A stretch of 64,000 nucleotides of DNA from Streptomyces sp. NBC_01231 (GTDB taxonomy: Bacteria > Actinomycetota > Actinomycetes > Streptomycetales > Streptomycetaceae): contig CP108521.1 in NCBI GenBank assembly GCA_035999765.1, forward strand, positions 6,386,001-6,450,000, given 5' to 3'. Positions 26,547 to 36,404 of the stretch are shown here, piece after piece. Both the position numbers and the translations under genes were made by a program. The notes beneath the pieces are model-generated. The model saw nothing but the letters and a program-made list of their open reading frames with translations. It did no database searches and had not been told where the DNA came from. Each line of letters opens with the position of its first letter. The stretch's first letter is position 1.

Positions 26547-26935
26547 CCGACGTCGACTGGGAGCAGTTGCGTGCCGTGGCCCGGGACGCCATGTCGCGGG
26601 CCTACGCCCCGTACTCCGGGTACCCGGTCGGCGTGGCGGCCCTGGTCGACGACGGGCGTACGGTCTCCGGCTGCAACGTCGAGAACGCCTCGTACGGTCT
26701 CGGCCTGTGCGCCGAGTGCGGACTGGTCTCCCAGCTCCAGAACACCGGCGGCGGTCGCCTCACGCACTTCACCTGTGTGAACGGCCGGAGCGAGATCCTG
26801 GTCCCGTGCGGCCGCTGTCGCCAGCTGCTGTACGAGTTCGGCGGGCCCGACCTGCTCCTGGAGACCCCGGCGGGCATCCTGCCGCTCTCCGAGATGCTGC
26901 CGCAGGCCTTCGGACCGGACCATCTCGCCATGTAA
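26543..26935 (+). CDS. cdd: Cytidine deaminase
   Basis: A 130-residue homotetramer-type deaminase converting cytidine and deoxycytidine to (deoxy)uridine. Zinc and catalytic residues are visible as CAECG (Cys and the proton-shuttling Glu) and PCGRCRQ (two Cys). The substrate motif is CNVENASYGLGL. It starts with GTG overlapping the permease stop by 4 bp. Thymidine phosphorylase follows after 87 bp. Confidence 0.95.
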   Translation: MTDVDWEQLRAVARDAMSRAYAPYSGYPVGVAALVDDGRTVSGCNVENASYGLGLCAECGLVSQLQNTGGGRLTHFTCVNGRSEILVPCGRCRQLLYEFGGPDLLLETPAGILPLSEMLPQAFGPDHLAM

Positions 26936-27022
26936 CTCCCGTACGGCCCCTCTGAGTTGCTCACCTCGGCCACTCGGGGGGCCGCGCGGTTTCTGCATGC
27001 TTTTCGGAAGGAAGGCCACACC

Positions 27023-28315
27023 ATGACGCTGTTGTCGATGGACGTCATCTCCGTCATCCGCACCAAGCGGGACCGCGGTGAGCTCAGTGACGAGCAGATC
27101 GACTGGGTCATAGACGCGTACACCCGCGGGGAGGTCGCCGACGAGCAGATGTCCGCGCTCGCGATGGCCATCCTGCTCAACGGCATGAACCGCCGGGAGA
27201 TCGCCCGCTGGACGGCCGCGATGATCGCCTCCGGCGAGCGCATGGACTTCTCCTCCCTGTCCCGCCCGACGGCCGACAAGCACTCCACGGGCGGTGTCGG
27301 CGACAAGATCACACTCCCGCTGGCGCCCCTCGTCGCCGCGTGCGGCGCGGTGGTCCCGCAGTTGTCGGGCCGCGGCCTCGGCCACACCGGCGGCACCCTC
27401 GACAAGCTGGAGTCGATCCCGGGCTGGCGGGCGCTGCTGTCCAACGAGGAGATGCTGTCCGTGCTGGACGGCTCCGGCGCGGTGATCTGCGCGGCCGGCG
27501 ACGGCCTGGCCCCGGCCGACAAGAAGCTGTACGCGCTGCGGGACGTGACGGGAACGGTCGAGGCGATCCCCCTGATCGCGTCGTCGATCATGTCGAAGAA
27601 GATCGCCGAGGGGACGGGTTCGCTCGTCCTGGACGTGAAGGTCGGTACCGGCGCCTTCATGAAGACCATCGAGGACGCCCGCGAGCTGGCGTCGACGATG
27701 GTGGGGCTGGGCACCGACCACGGCGTGAAGACGGTCGCCCTGCTCACCGACATGTCGACCCCGCTCGGCCTCACCGCCGGCAACGCGCTGGAGGTCCGCG
27801 AGTCCGTGGAGGTCCTGGCCGGCGGCGGCCCGTCGGACGTGGTCGAGCTGACGCTGGCCCTGGCCCGCGAGATGCTGGACGCGGCCGGCGTGAAGGACGC
27901 CGACCCGGCGAAGGCCCTGGCCGACGGCTCCGCGATGGACGTGTGGCGCCGCATGATCGCGGCCCAGGGCGGCGACCCGGACGCGGAGCTGCCGGTGGCC
28001 CGCGAGCAGCACGTGATCAAGGCGGGCGCCTCGGGTGTCCTGACCCGTCTCGACGCCTACGACATCGGCGTCGCCGCCTGGCGCCTCGGCGCGGGGCGTG
28101 CCCGCAAGGAGGACCCGGTCCAGGCGGGCGCGGGCGTGGAGATGCACGCCAAGCCGGGCGACACGGTGACGGAGGGCCAGCCGCTGCTGACCCTGCACAC
28201 GGACACGCCCGAGCGCTTCGAGTACGCGCTCCAGGCGGTGGAGGGTTCGTACGACATCGGGGCGGCGGGCACGGAGTTCTCGGCCTCGCCGGTGGTGCTG
28301 GAACGTATCGCCTGA
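27023..28315 (+). CDS. deoA: Thymidine phosphorylase
   Basis: A 430-residue pyrimidine-nucleoside phosphorylase that splits thymidine or deoxyuridine into base and deoxyribose 1-phosphate. It has the phosphate-binding KHSTGGVGDKITLPLAPL, the signature SGRGLGHTGGTLDKLESIPG and a C-terminal alpha/beta lobe containing VEMHAKPGDTVTEGQPLLTL. GGAAGGAAGG precedes ATG 27023. It probably belongs to the transport operon; the hairpin at 28338-28371 ends it. Confidence 0.95.
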   Translation: MTLLSMDVISVIRTKRDRGELSDEQIDWVIDAYTRGEVADEQMSALAMAILLNGMNRREIARWTAAMIASGERMDFSSLSRPTADKHSTGGVGDKITLPLAPLVAACGAVVPQLSGRGLGHTGGTLDKLESIPGWRALLSNEEMLSVLDGSGAVICAAGDGLAPADKKLYALRDVTGTVEAIPLIASSIMSKKIAEGTGSLVLDVKVGTGAFMKTIEDARELASTMVGLGTDHGVKTVALLTDMSTPLGLTAGNALEVRESVEVLAGGGPSDVVELTLALAREMLDAAGVKDADPAKALADGSAMDVWRRMIAAQGGDPDAELPVAREQHVIKAGASGVLTRLDAYDIGVAAWRLGAGRARKEDPVQAGAGVEMHAKPGDTVTEGQPLLTLHTDTPERFEYALQAVEGSYDIGAAGTEFSASPVVLERIA

Positions 28316-28337
28316 CCTGGACTTTCCTCGTCCGGGT

Positions 28338-28371
28338 GAACGGGATCGGTGGACCTGTGCCGGTCCCGTTC
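28338..28371 (+). terminator. Hairpin after deoA
   Basis: GAACGGGATCGG (28338-28349) pairs with CCGGTCCCGTTC (28360-28371) over 12 bp with one wobble and a 10-base loop. It separates the nucleoside operon from the Uma2 gene. Confidence 0.6.
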
Positions 28372-28412
28372 GGCATGCTGGGATCGGTGACGCACCGATT
28401 GGAGACACCGCC

Positions 28413-29000
28413 ATGAGCGCACTCAGTGTCGAGCCCGAGCCCCCGGGGGGAACGGGCTGGAACGAGATCGTCCGTGTCTGGGAGGAGACGGACGCTCCAG
28501 AGGGCAGCAAGGTGGAGATCATCGAAGGGGTCGTCACCGTGTCGCCACCGCCGTCCGAAGAGCACAACGACACCGCTGAGCTCCTCCAGCTCAGTCTGTA
28601 CCCAGCGGTCCCGGAGGGATGCGGCATTTACCAGACGCTTGGTCTGGCAGTTCCGGAAACGGCCGGGCTGTTTCAGCCGGACCTGTGCGTCGTGCCCCGG
28701 GTCGCGCTGCGGCGGGGGACGCGCGTACACGCCGGTGAGGCGGAATTGGTCGTGGAAGTCACCTCCCGCAGCAACGCCAACCACGATCGCATCAAGAAGG
28801 TGCACGGTTACGCACAAGCGGGTGTGCCGCTCTACCTCCTCCTGGACCCGTGGCACAGCGGGCGTCCTACGGCGACACTCTACGGAGCACCGCAGGACGG
28901 CACCTATCGTGTCCTCGCCTCAGTGGAGTACGGCGAGAAGTTGACGTTGCCCGAGCCATTCGACTTGGAGATCGACACCGGCGTCTTTCCCGCCGGCTGA
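28413..29000 (+). CDS. Uma2-family (DUF820) endonuclease-like protein
   Basis: A 195-residue PD-(D/E)xK-fold protein of the Uma2 family, very abundant in streptomycetes and without established function. Visible family parts are VEIIEGVVTVSPPPSEEH, FQPDLCVV with the active-site Asp, ELVVEVTSRSNANHDRIKK with the Glu and Lys, and GYAQAGVPLYLLLDP. GGAG lies 9 bases before the ATG. It stands alone between deoA and the transporter on the other strand. Confidence 0.85.
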   Translation: MSALSVEPEPPGGTGWNEIVRVWEETDAPEGSKVEIIEGVVTVSPPPSEEHNDTAELLQLSLYPAVPEGCGIYQTLGLAVPETAGLFQPDLCVVPRVALRRGTRVHAGEAELVVEVTSRSNANHDRIKKVHGYAQAGVPLYLLLDPWHSGRPTATLYGAPQDGTYRVLASVEYGEKLTLPEPFDLEIDTGVFPAG

Positions 29001-29007
29001 GTCGGCG

Positions 29008-29931
29008 TCACCCCAACAGCGCCGCGACCACCACCAGCACCGGAACCGCCAACACCGTCGACACCAGGATCGAGTCGCGCGCCAACCGCTCGCCCACCCC
29101 GTAGCGCGACGCGTAGGTGAAGAGGTTCTGCGCGGCCGGGAGGGCCGACGTCACCACCACGTCGAGGAGTCGGGCGCCGTGCAGACCGAACACCCCCGCC
29201 GCCAGCGCCCAGGCCACCGCCGGCTGGCCCACCGACTTCAGCGCGACCGACAGCAGCACGAGGTGACGGTCGGGGCCCCGGCCCGGCATCGTGCTGCCGC
29301 ACAGGGAGATGCCGAAGGCGAGCAGGACCGCCGGGACGGACATGTTGCCGATCAGGGTCACGGGGTCCATGACGGCCGCCGGCACACGCAGGCCGGACGC
29401 CGAGACCGCGACCCCGGCCAGTGAGCCCAGCGCGATCGGGTTGCGCAAGGGGGTGAGCAGCCGTTGCCACAGTGGGCCCTGCTCGCCGTCCCTGCCCGAC
29501 AGGTCCAGGATCGTCAGGGCGACCGGCGTGACCAGCAGCAACTGGAACAGCAGCACCGGCGCCACCAGCGAGGCGTCCCCCAGGACGTACACGGCGATCG
29601 GGATGCCGAGGTTGCCCGAGTTGACGTAGCTGGAGCACAGCGCGCCGATCGTCGTACGGCCCACACCCCAGCCGCGTACGACACCCACCGCGACGAACAC
29701 CCCCGCCGCCGCCGCGGTGCTCAGCGCGGTCACCAGCAGCCGGCTGGAGAAGATCACCGACAGGTCGGCCCGGGCGAGCGTGGTGAACAGCAGGGCCGGT
29801 GACGCCACGTGGAAGGCCAGCTTGCTCAGTACCTCGCGGCCGTGCGCACCGAGATGGCCGCCCCGCCCGATGAGATAGCCGACCCCGATCACGACCGCGA
29901 TGACCGCGAACCCGGTCAGCACCCCCTGCAC
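29008..29931 (-). CDS. AEC (auxin efflux carrier) family transporter
   Basis: A 307-residue membrane protein with about ten helices. FAVIAVVIGVGYLIG opens the first helix; the family pattern SSYVNSGNLGIPIAVYVLG lies in the middle and SALPAAQNLFTYASRYG near the end. AEC proteins export weak organic acids. Start chosen at GTG 29931 with GGAGG about 5 bases upstream. An upstream open stretch to 30132 lacks membrane character. Confidence 0.82.
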   Translation of the reverse strand: MQGVLTGFAVIAVVIGVGYLIGRGGHLGAHGREVLSKLAFHVASPALLFTTLARADLSVIFSSRLLVTALSTAAAAGVFVAVGVVRGWGVGRTTIGALCSSYVNSGNLGIPIAVYVLGDASLVAPVLLFQLLLVTPVALTILDLSGRDGEQGPLWQRLLTPLRNPIALGSLAGVAVSASGLRVPAAVMDPVTLIGNMSVPAVLLAFGISLCGSTMPGRGPDRHLVLLSVALKSVGQPAVAWALAAGVFGLHGARLLDVVVTSALPAAQNLFTYASRYGVGERLARDSILVSTVLAVPVLVVVAALLG

Positions 29932-30353
29932 GGGACCTCCGCAACGGTGCTCAGAGCGTGCGGTATCCAGGGCGGTGCTGATGCGTGGAACATACAGCCA
30001 ACCTTCCGGGGAAGGAGAGCCGCAGGTCAATGTGATCTCGGTCGGTGGGCAGTCTGCCGCCGCAGCCGAGGTCGCGGGCCGCGATGAGTTACGCCCGCCT
30101 GCCCGGTCTACCGATCGTGGACGCCATGACACCCGCTGTACTCACGCTGGTCGGCCCCGTCACCCGCGACGAGGTGACCGGGCTGTGCGACGACGTGCGG
30201 AGGCTGCTGGACGCCACCGGCGCCGGAGCGGTGGTGTGCGATGTCGCGGGGCTGGGACCGCCGGGGCTCGAAGCCGTCGACCTGCTGGCGCGCCTTGAGC
30301 TCGCCGCCAGACGGGCCGGGGGCCGGATCCGGCTGCGCGACCCCGCCCCCGCG

Positions 30354-31364
<1,011 letters not shown>

Positions 31365-31540
31365 CGTCCACCCACCCCTGGGGCCGTTCCACTCCGCGCG
31401 CCTCATTGCGCCCAGCACTTGGAAGCTACCGAACACTTGCCCAGTGCTCCACTTTTCAGGGTGGAGGTGTGGGACTTTCTGCCCGTAGTGGCCCGGAGGG
31501 CGCAGCGGCATGGCTAAGATCGCCTTGTCCGACAACGGAG

Positions 31541-31739
31541 TTGTGGGACCTACCGCCGGACGGGCGGGAAGTCAGGCCTGCGGAGGCCGTGTAAGACCGA
31601 CCCTCACCGGTCGGCGGTGGCCTGTGAAACAGGAACCCATGGTGGTACCGCGATGGGGGTCCCCCCTGCTCGAGCGAAGCCGAGAGCTGGGGGAGGTACG
31701 GACCGGAATCTTCTGCCCTCGGGCAGGAGAGGGCGTCAA
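31541..31739 (+). mobile_element. IS200/IS605-type tnpB 3' remnant with right-end RNA-like structure
   Basis: CCTGTGAAACAGGAA (31621-31635) is, as I remember, the conserved end of streptomycete IS605/IS1341-type tnpB: it closes the gene with codons for ..PVKQEP and starts the right-end/omega-RNA hairpins. Upstream is a short TnpB-tail-like frame. Downstream, a compact hairpin CTGCCCTCGGGCAG (31713-31726) and GTCAA (31735-31739) look like the right end. Between the two lies an inserted hairpin segment. No upstream tnpB catalytic domain or tnpA is present. Confidence 0.5.
31636..31709. repeat. Hairpin repeat inserted inside the IS605-type end
   Basis: The segment with GTCCCCCCTGCTCGAGCG and AAGCCGAGAGCTGGGGGAGG is a self-complementary element of a kind common between streptomycete genes. 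GGAA occurs on both sides (31632-31635 and 31705-31708), which could be a short target duplication. Confidence 0.5.
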
Positions 31740-31810
31740 CGCAGGGGTCTGACAACGGCCCGGCGAGCGGGGAAAAGTGCAGGTCATATGTTAGGTGCGG
31801 TGCCGTGGGC

Positions 31811-31843
31811 GGCGGCGTCAGGGGCGGGCGACCCTACGCCGCC
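31811..31843 (-). terminator. Hairpin at the MFS 3' end
   Basis: GGCGGCGT (31811-31818) pairs with ACGCCGCC (31836-31843). The stem includes the last codons and the TAG of the transporter gene. Confidence 0.4.
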
Positions 31844-33111
31844 ACCGGCTCCCGCCGCGCGGCGACCCGTGCCGCCCGCGTACCGAACACCGTGATCGTC
31901 ACGACGCCCAGCACCGCCAGCAGTCCGACGGTCACCGTCCCGGACCAGCCGCCCGCGTGGAACGCCAGCGCGCCCACCGTGCTGCCCGCGCTGGAGCCGA
32001 TGTAGTACGCCGACTGATACAGCGCCGACGCCTGCGCCCGCCCCCGGGTCGCCGTCTTGCTGACCGCCGAGGAGGCGACCGCGTGCCCCGCGAAGAAACC
32101 CCCGGTGATCAGGACCAGCCCGAGGAGGACGAGGGGAAGGGAGTCGGCCAGGGACAGCAGCAGGCCCGTCGCCGTCGTACCGCCCGCCGCGTACAGCGCG
32201 CCCCGGCGGCCCAGGCGGCCCACCAGCCGGCCGGCCGTCGACGCGGACACCGTGCCCACCAGGTAGACCAGGAAGATCGAGCCGACGATGCCCTGGGGGA
32301 GGCCGAAGGGGGCCTCGGTCAGCCGGTAGCCGATGACCGTGTACACGCCGCCGAACACCGTCATGAACAGCGCGCCGATCGCGTACAGGCGGCGCAGCAG
32401 CGGGTTGGACAGGTGGTCGCGGACCGTGCGGGCCAGTACCCGCGGTCGCAGCGAGCCGGACGCGAAGTGCTTCGGCGTGGGCAGCAGCACCCGGAAGGCC
32501 ACCGCGCAGGCCACGGCGATCGCGCCGATCACACCGACCGCGACCCGCCAGCCCCACTCCTGCGCGACCCAGCCGGTGATGACCCGGCCGCTCATCCCGC
32601 CGACGCTGTTGCCGGCGACGAACAGACCGATCGCGGTGACCAGCGCCTTCGGCGTGACCTCCTCCGCGAGGTAGGCCGTCGCGGAGGCGGGCAGTCCGGC
32701 CAGCGCCGCGCCCTGGACGGCCCGCAGCACGACCAGCGCGGTCAGCGACGGCGCGAAGGGCACGAGCAGTCCGACGGTCACCGCGACCGCCAGCGAGGCC
32801 GTCATCACCGTACGGCGTCCGAAACGCTCCGACAGGGCGCTCATCGGCAGGACGAACACCGCCAGCCCGCCGGTCGCGGCCGCCACCGTCCAGCTCGCCT
32901 CGCTCGCCGCCACCCCGAACTCGCCGGAGATCAGCGGCAGCAGCGCCTGGGTGGAGTAGAGAAGGGCGAACGTCGCGACACCGGCGAGGAAGAGGGCGAA
33001 GCTCATCCGGCGGTAGCCGGGGCCGCCCGGGGCCATCCGGGAGTCGTCGACGACAGGAGCAGAGGGTGCGGCGACCACGACGGTGGACGCCCCGGTACTG
33101 GCGGGAGACAT
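31834..33111 (-). CDS. MFS transporter (YnfM-like)
   Basis: A 425-residue 12-helix major facilitator. ALSERFGRRTVM is the loop 2-3 signature, repeated in degenerate form as RLVGRLGRRGAL in the second half. SVGGMSGRVITGW and GGFFAGHAVASSAV are typical of the YnfM group of efflux-type carriers. It is divergent from the LysR-type gene at 33174, with only 62 bp between them, so that regulator probably controls it. Substrate unknown. Confidence 0.88.
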   Translation of the reverse strand: MSPASTGASTVVVAAPSAPVVDDSRMAPGGPGYRRMSFALFLAGVATFALLYSTQALLPLISGEFGVAASEASWTVAAATGGLAVFVLPMSALSERFGRRTVMTASLAVAVTVGLLVPFAPSLTALVVLRAVQGAALAGLPASATAYLAEEVTPKALVTAIGLFVAGNSVGGMSGRVITGWVAQEWGWRVAVGVIGAIAVACAVAFRVLLPTPKHFASGSLRPRVLARTVRDHLSNPLLRRLYAIGALFMTVFGGVYTVIGYRLTEAPFGLPQGIVGSIFLVYLVGTVSASTAGRLVGRLGRRGALYAAGGTTATGLLLSLADSLPLVLLGLVLITGGFFAGHAVASSAVSKTATRGRAQASALYQSAYYIGSSAGSTVGALAFHAGGWSGTVTVGLLAVLGVVTITVFGTRAARVAARREPVAA

Positions 33112-33142
33112 GCTTCGAAGTTACGTACGCCCCGGTCATCCG

Positions 33143-33155
33143 TCCAATGCATGGA
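33143..33155. promoter_or_regulatory. LysR-type box in the MFS/LysR divergent promoter
   Basis: TCCAATGCATGGA is a perfect TCCA-N5-TGGA palindrome fitting the T-N11-A LysR rule. It lies midway between the two divergent starts. Confidence 0.55.
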
Positions 33156-33173
33156 ATCGTCATAATCGTTCCC

Positions 33174-34136
33174 ATGGTGCATCAGCGGAGGTCACAGGAG
33201 CGTCTGTCACCGTCCAGTGACACAGAAGACATGGCGGACATGTCGAGGCTGCTCGCTCCCCGCCTCGCCCACTTCGCCGGTGTCGCCCGTACCGAGCACG
33301 TCACCCGGGCCGCCCAGGAGATGCAGGTCCCGCAGTCGACCCTGTCCCGGGCGATGGTCCGGCTCGAACAGGACCTGGGCGTCGATCTGTTCGCCCGCCA
33401 CGGCCGCACCGTCTCCCTCACCCTGGCCGGCCGCACCTTTCTCACCTCCGTCGAGCGTGCTCTCGCCGAGATCGAGCGCGCCGTCGAGGAGGTCCGTGCC
33501 GACGCCGACCCGGCCACCGGCAAGGTCGCTTTCGGCTTCCTGCACACCATGGGCGCCGAGACCGTCCCGGGCCTCCTGCACGCCTTCCGCGCCGATCACC
33601 CCCGGGTCCGCTTCAGCCTCGTCCAGAACTACGGCGAGGCGATGATCGAGCGCCTGCGCGCGGGCGAACTGGACCTCTGTCTGACCTCCCCCGTCCCGGA
33701 CGCCCCCGACCTGGTCGCCCTCCGCCTCGACGAACAGAAGATCCGCCTGGTCGTCCCGGCCGACCACCGCCTCGCCGCCCGCCGCCGGATCCGGCTCGCG
33801 GAGGCCGCCGACGAAACGTTCGTCACCCTGGAACCCGGCTACGGCCTCCGCCGCATCACCGACGACCTGTGTCAGGAAGCCGGTTTCCGGCCCCGTATCG
33901 CCTTCGAGGGCGAGGAGGCCGAAACCCTCAGGGGCCTGGTGGCAGCGGGCCTGGGGGTAGCCCTCCTGCCCCCACCCGTCTTCCCTCGCCCGGGAGTTGT
34001 GGAACTGACGGTCACCGCTCCGCGGGCCGCCCGCGAGATCGGCGTGGCCTGGCTCGACGGCCACCCGGACACACCCCCGGTGGCAGCCTTCAAAAGGTTC
34101 CTGCTCTCCAAACGAGGCAACCTGCTGCCGACCTGA
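33174..34136 (+). CDS. LysR family transcriptional regulator
   Basis: A 320-residue regulator. The winged helix-turn-helix is at about residues 25-80 (FAGVARTEHVTRAAQEMQ, PQSTLSRAMVRLEQDLG) and the effector-binding domain follows from residue 108 (GKVAFGFLHTMG; LRAGELDLCLTSP; VVPADHRLA). Start at ATG 33174; ATG 33231 and 33240 are in frame and would remove a polar 19-22 residue lead. It likely regulates the divergent MFS transporter through the palindrome at 33143-33155. Confidence 0.88.
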   Translation: MVHQRRSQERLSPSSDTEDMADMSRLLAPRLAHFAGVARTEHVTRAAQEMQVPQSTLSRAMVRLEQDLGVDLFARHGRTVSLTLAGRTFLTSVERALAEIERAVEEVRADADPATGKVAFGFLHTMGAETVPGLLHAFRADHPRVRFSLVQNYGEAMIERLRAGELDLCLTSPVPDAPDLVALRLDEQKIRLVVPADHRLAARRRIRLAEAADETFVTLEPGYGLRRITDDLCQEAGFRPRIAFEGEEAETLRGLVAAGLGVALLPPPVFPRPGVVELTVTAPRAAREIGVAWLDGHPDTPPVAAFKRFLLSKRGNLLPT

Positions 34137-34229
34137 GGGGTGCGGGGCCGTATCGCCGTACGGCTCCGACGCGCGGGCGCGACCAGCCCCTCCAAGCCAC
34201 ACCCCGAACACCACGCAAGGTCCCCGGAC

Positions 34230-34988
34230 CTACCGCCTGGCCTGCCCGAAGCCGGAGGCGAGCGGCATCCGAAGTCCCAGCGGAGGCGGAGCCGCGAGCG
34301 CGTCCTGCACCGGCCGCGACAACGCCCTCCCGAACAACGCCCCCATCACGAAGTCCTCGGTCAGCGCGTGCACTTCGTCCCGATGCTGATGCAACCCGTG
34401 TCCGTCGGAGTGCACTTCGAACCGGCACACCTCACGGTTCGCCTTCTTCGCCCGCGCCGCCAGCCGGAACGACAACTCCGGATCCGTACGCGCGTCGTTC
34501 GTGCCGTGCACGATCAGCACCCGCCGCCCGGCCAGCTGTCGCACCGGTTCGGGGGACGCGGCCACGTCCTCCTCCGGCAGCCAAGGGGCCAGTGCCACCA
34601 CGGAGTTGACGGCCTCGTGCCCGCCTGCGCGCAGAGCCGCCCGGCCGCCCATGTCGAATCCGGCGAGGCACACGGGGACGTCGCCGTACCGTCGTACGGC
34701 CTCATCGGTCGCCCAGCTCGCGTCCTGCGCCAGATGTGCCGCGCTGCCGTTCCAGCCGCGATAGCGGTAGTGGACCACATGGGTCGCCAGTCCCGCGACG
34801 CGTCCCGCGCGGGAGATCCGGCGGCCCAGGGTGCGTACGGACGCGGCTGCCACCATGGCGGACGGTCTGCGACGGGAGACCTCGTCGCCTCCGGGGAGCA
34901 GCAGCACCACTCCACTCACGGCTGTCGGCTCCGGACCGAGCGCCCGCCCCAGGCGGGCCGTGCGAACCGGTGTCGCTTGCTGTCCCAT
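34230..34988 (-). CDS. Alpha/beta hydrolase with Asp in place of the nucleophilic Ser
   Basis: A 252-residue alpha/beta hydrolase: VVLLLPGGDEVSRRR oxyanion region, nucleophile elbow CLAGFDMGGRAALR, acid loop VLIVHGTNDARTD and DGHGLHQH for the histidine. In the elbow G-x-S-x-G the serine is Asp112. Asp is the nucleophile in dehalogenases and epoxide hydrolases, so the protein may be a different kind of hydrolase or inactive. It is convergent with the LysR gene and upstream of add on the other strand. Confidence 0.78.
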   Translation of the reverse strand: MGQQATPVRTARLGRALGPEPTAVSGVVLLLPGGDEVSRRRPSAMVAAASVRTLGRRISRAGRVAGLATHVVHYRYRGWNGSAAHLAQDASWATDEAVRRYGDVPVCLAGFDMGGRAALRAGGHEAVNSVVALAPWLPEEDVAASPEPVRQLAGRRVLIVHGTNDARTDPELSFRLAARAKKANREVCRFEVHSDGHGLHQHRDEVHALTEDFVMGALFGRALSRPVQDALAAPPPLGLRMPLASGFGQARR

Positions 34989-35073
34989 GACAGAACAGTG
35001 TCAGAAGCGTGGGTGTACGACACGGGGCCGTGCGGTCACCGTTACGTATCGACGGATTCGTAAACCGGGTGAT

Positions 35074-35095
35074 CTACGCGCGTAGGAGTTAGAGT
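35074..35095 (+). promoter_or_regulatory. Operator and leaderless promoter of add
   Basis: Perfect palindrome CTACGCGCGTAG (35074-35085), 4 bp, then TAGAGT (35090-35095) as TANNNT -10. Only 6 bases separate the -10 from ATG 35102, so the transcript should begin at the start codon. The palindrome occupies the space just upstream of -10. Confidence 0.72.
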
Positions 35096-35101
35096 GCGGA
35101 A

Positions 35102-36265
35102 ATGACGAGCCAGACTGACCGGATGGGGAACACCCCGAGCTCGGACCAGATCCGCCGAGCGCCCAAGGTTCTGCTGCACGACCATCTCGACGGCGGGCTG
35201 CGCCCCGGCACCATGGTCGACCTCGCCCGGGAATCCGGGTACTCCCATCTCCCCGAGACCGACCCGGACAAGCTCGGCGTCTGGTTCCGCGAGGCCGCCG
35301 ACTCCGGTTCCCTGGAACGGTACTTGGAGACCTTCTCGCACACCGTCGGCGTGATGCAGACCCGGGACGCGCTGGTCCGGGTCGCCGCCGAGTGCGCCGA
35401 GGACCTCGCCGAGGACGGGGTCGTCTACGCCGAGGTGCGCTACGCCCCCGAGCAGCACCTCGACGGCGGGCTCAGCCTCGAAGAGGTCGTCGAGGCCGTC
35501 AACGAGGGCTTCCGGGAAGGGGAGCGGCTGGCCCGTGCGAACGGCCACCGGATCCGGGTCGGCGCCCTGCTCACCGCGATGCGGCACGCGGCCCGCGCCC
35601 TGGAGATCGCCGAGCTCGCCAACCGGTACCGCGACCTGGGCGTCGTCGGCTTCGACATCGCCGGCGCGGAGGCGGGTTACCCGCCCACCCGGCACCTCGA
35701 CGCCTTCGAGTACCTCAAGCGGGAGAACAACCACTTCACCATCCATGCCGGAGAGGCCTTCGGGCTGCCGTCCATCTGGCAGGCCCTCCAGTGGTGCGGC
35801 GCCGACCGGCTCGGCCACGGGGTGCGCATCATCGACGACATCCAGGTCCACGAGGACGGCACGGTCAAGCTCGGCCGGCTCGCCTCGTACGTGCGGGACA
35901 AGCGGATCCCGTTGGAGCTGTGCCCCAGCTCCAACCTCCAGACGGGGGCCGCGGCCTCGTACAAAGAGCACCCGATCGGGCTGCTGCGCCGGCTGCACTT
36001 CCGGGCCACCGTGAACACGGACAACCGACTGATGTCCGGCACCAGCATGAGCCGAGAATTCGAGCACCTTGTCGAGGTGTTCGGGTACACGCTCGACGAC
36101 ATGCAGTGGTTCTCCGTCAATGCGATGAAATCAGCATTCATTCCTTTCGATGAACGACTCGCGATGATCAGTGACGTCATCAAGCCCGGATATGCCGAGT
36201 TGAAGTCCGAATGGTTGTTCCAGCAGACCGCGTCCACCAGCGGTTCTGTGGACTCGGAGGACTGA
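35102..36265 (+). CDS. add: Adenosine deaminase
   Basis: A 387-residue metal-dependent deaminase converting (deoxy)adenosine to (deoxy)inosine. Zinc and catalytic residues: [12 protein letters not shown] (HxH), HAGEAFG (His and catalytic Glu), [14 protein letters not shown] and NTDNRLMSG (final Asp pair). Length is usual for actinobacterial enzymes, slightly longer than E. coli. No classical ribosome site is seen, in line with leaderless expression. Its product feeds the purine nucleoside phosphorylase at 51350. Confidence 0.95.
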   Translation: MTSQTDRMGNTPSSDQIRRAPKVLLHDHLDGGLRPGTMVDLARESGYSHLPETDPDKLGVWFREAADSGSLERYLETFSHTVGVMQTRDALVRVAAECAEDLAEDGVVYAEVRYAPEQHLDGGLSLEEVVEAVNEGFREGERLARANGHRIRVGALLTAMRHAARALEIAELANRYRDLGVVGFDIAGAEAGYPPTRHLDAFEYLKRENNHFTIHAGEAFGLPSIWQALQWCGADRLGHGVRIIDDIQVHEDGTVKLGRLASYVRDKRIPLELCPSSNLQTGAAASYKEHPIGLLRRLHFRATVNTDNRLMSGTSMSREFEHLVEVFGYTLDDMQWFSVNAMKSAFIPFDERLAMISDVIKPGYAELKSEWLFQQTASTSGSVDSED

Positions 36266-36404
36266 TTCGACGGAATTCGACAGTGCGGAACGCGGGCGGG
36301 CATTCGCCATTCTTCCGCGTTTCGATGTTTGCGGCGGGCACCTCGGCATGTTTACGGTCATGAACCGCCCACTTCCCCGTAACTCCATGTCGAGGACGCA
36401 TTTC

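Larger units (their letters stand above)
31365..31833. other. 469-bp intergenic region with transposon remnant
   Basis: Left part (31400-31460): promoter side of the sigma-factor gene, with TAGCTT on the minus strand and an inverted AGCACT/AGTGCT pair. Right part (about 31510-31740): remnant described separately. No intact gene. Confidence 0.6.

Noticed and set aside
31510..31752. Intact 80-residue gene
   Set aside because: It begins inside the sigma-factor promoter and runs through the inserted hairpin; only its middle resembles a TnpB tail.
31541..31833. Riboswitch or leader RNA for a downstream gene
   Set aside because: The plus-strand gene downstream does not exist here (the MFS gene is antisense), and the sequence fits an IS605-type end better.
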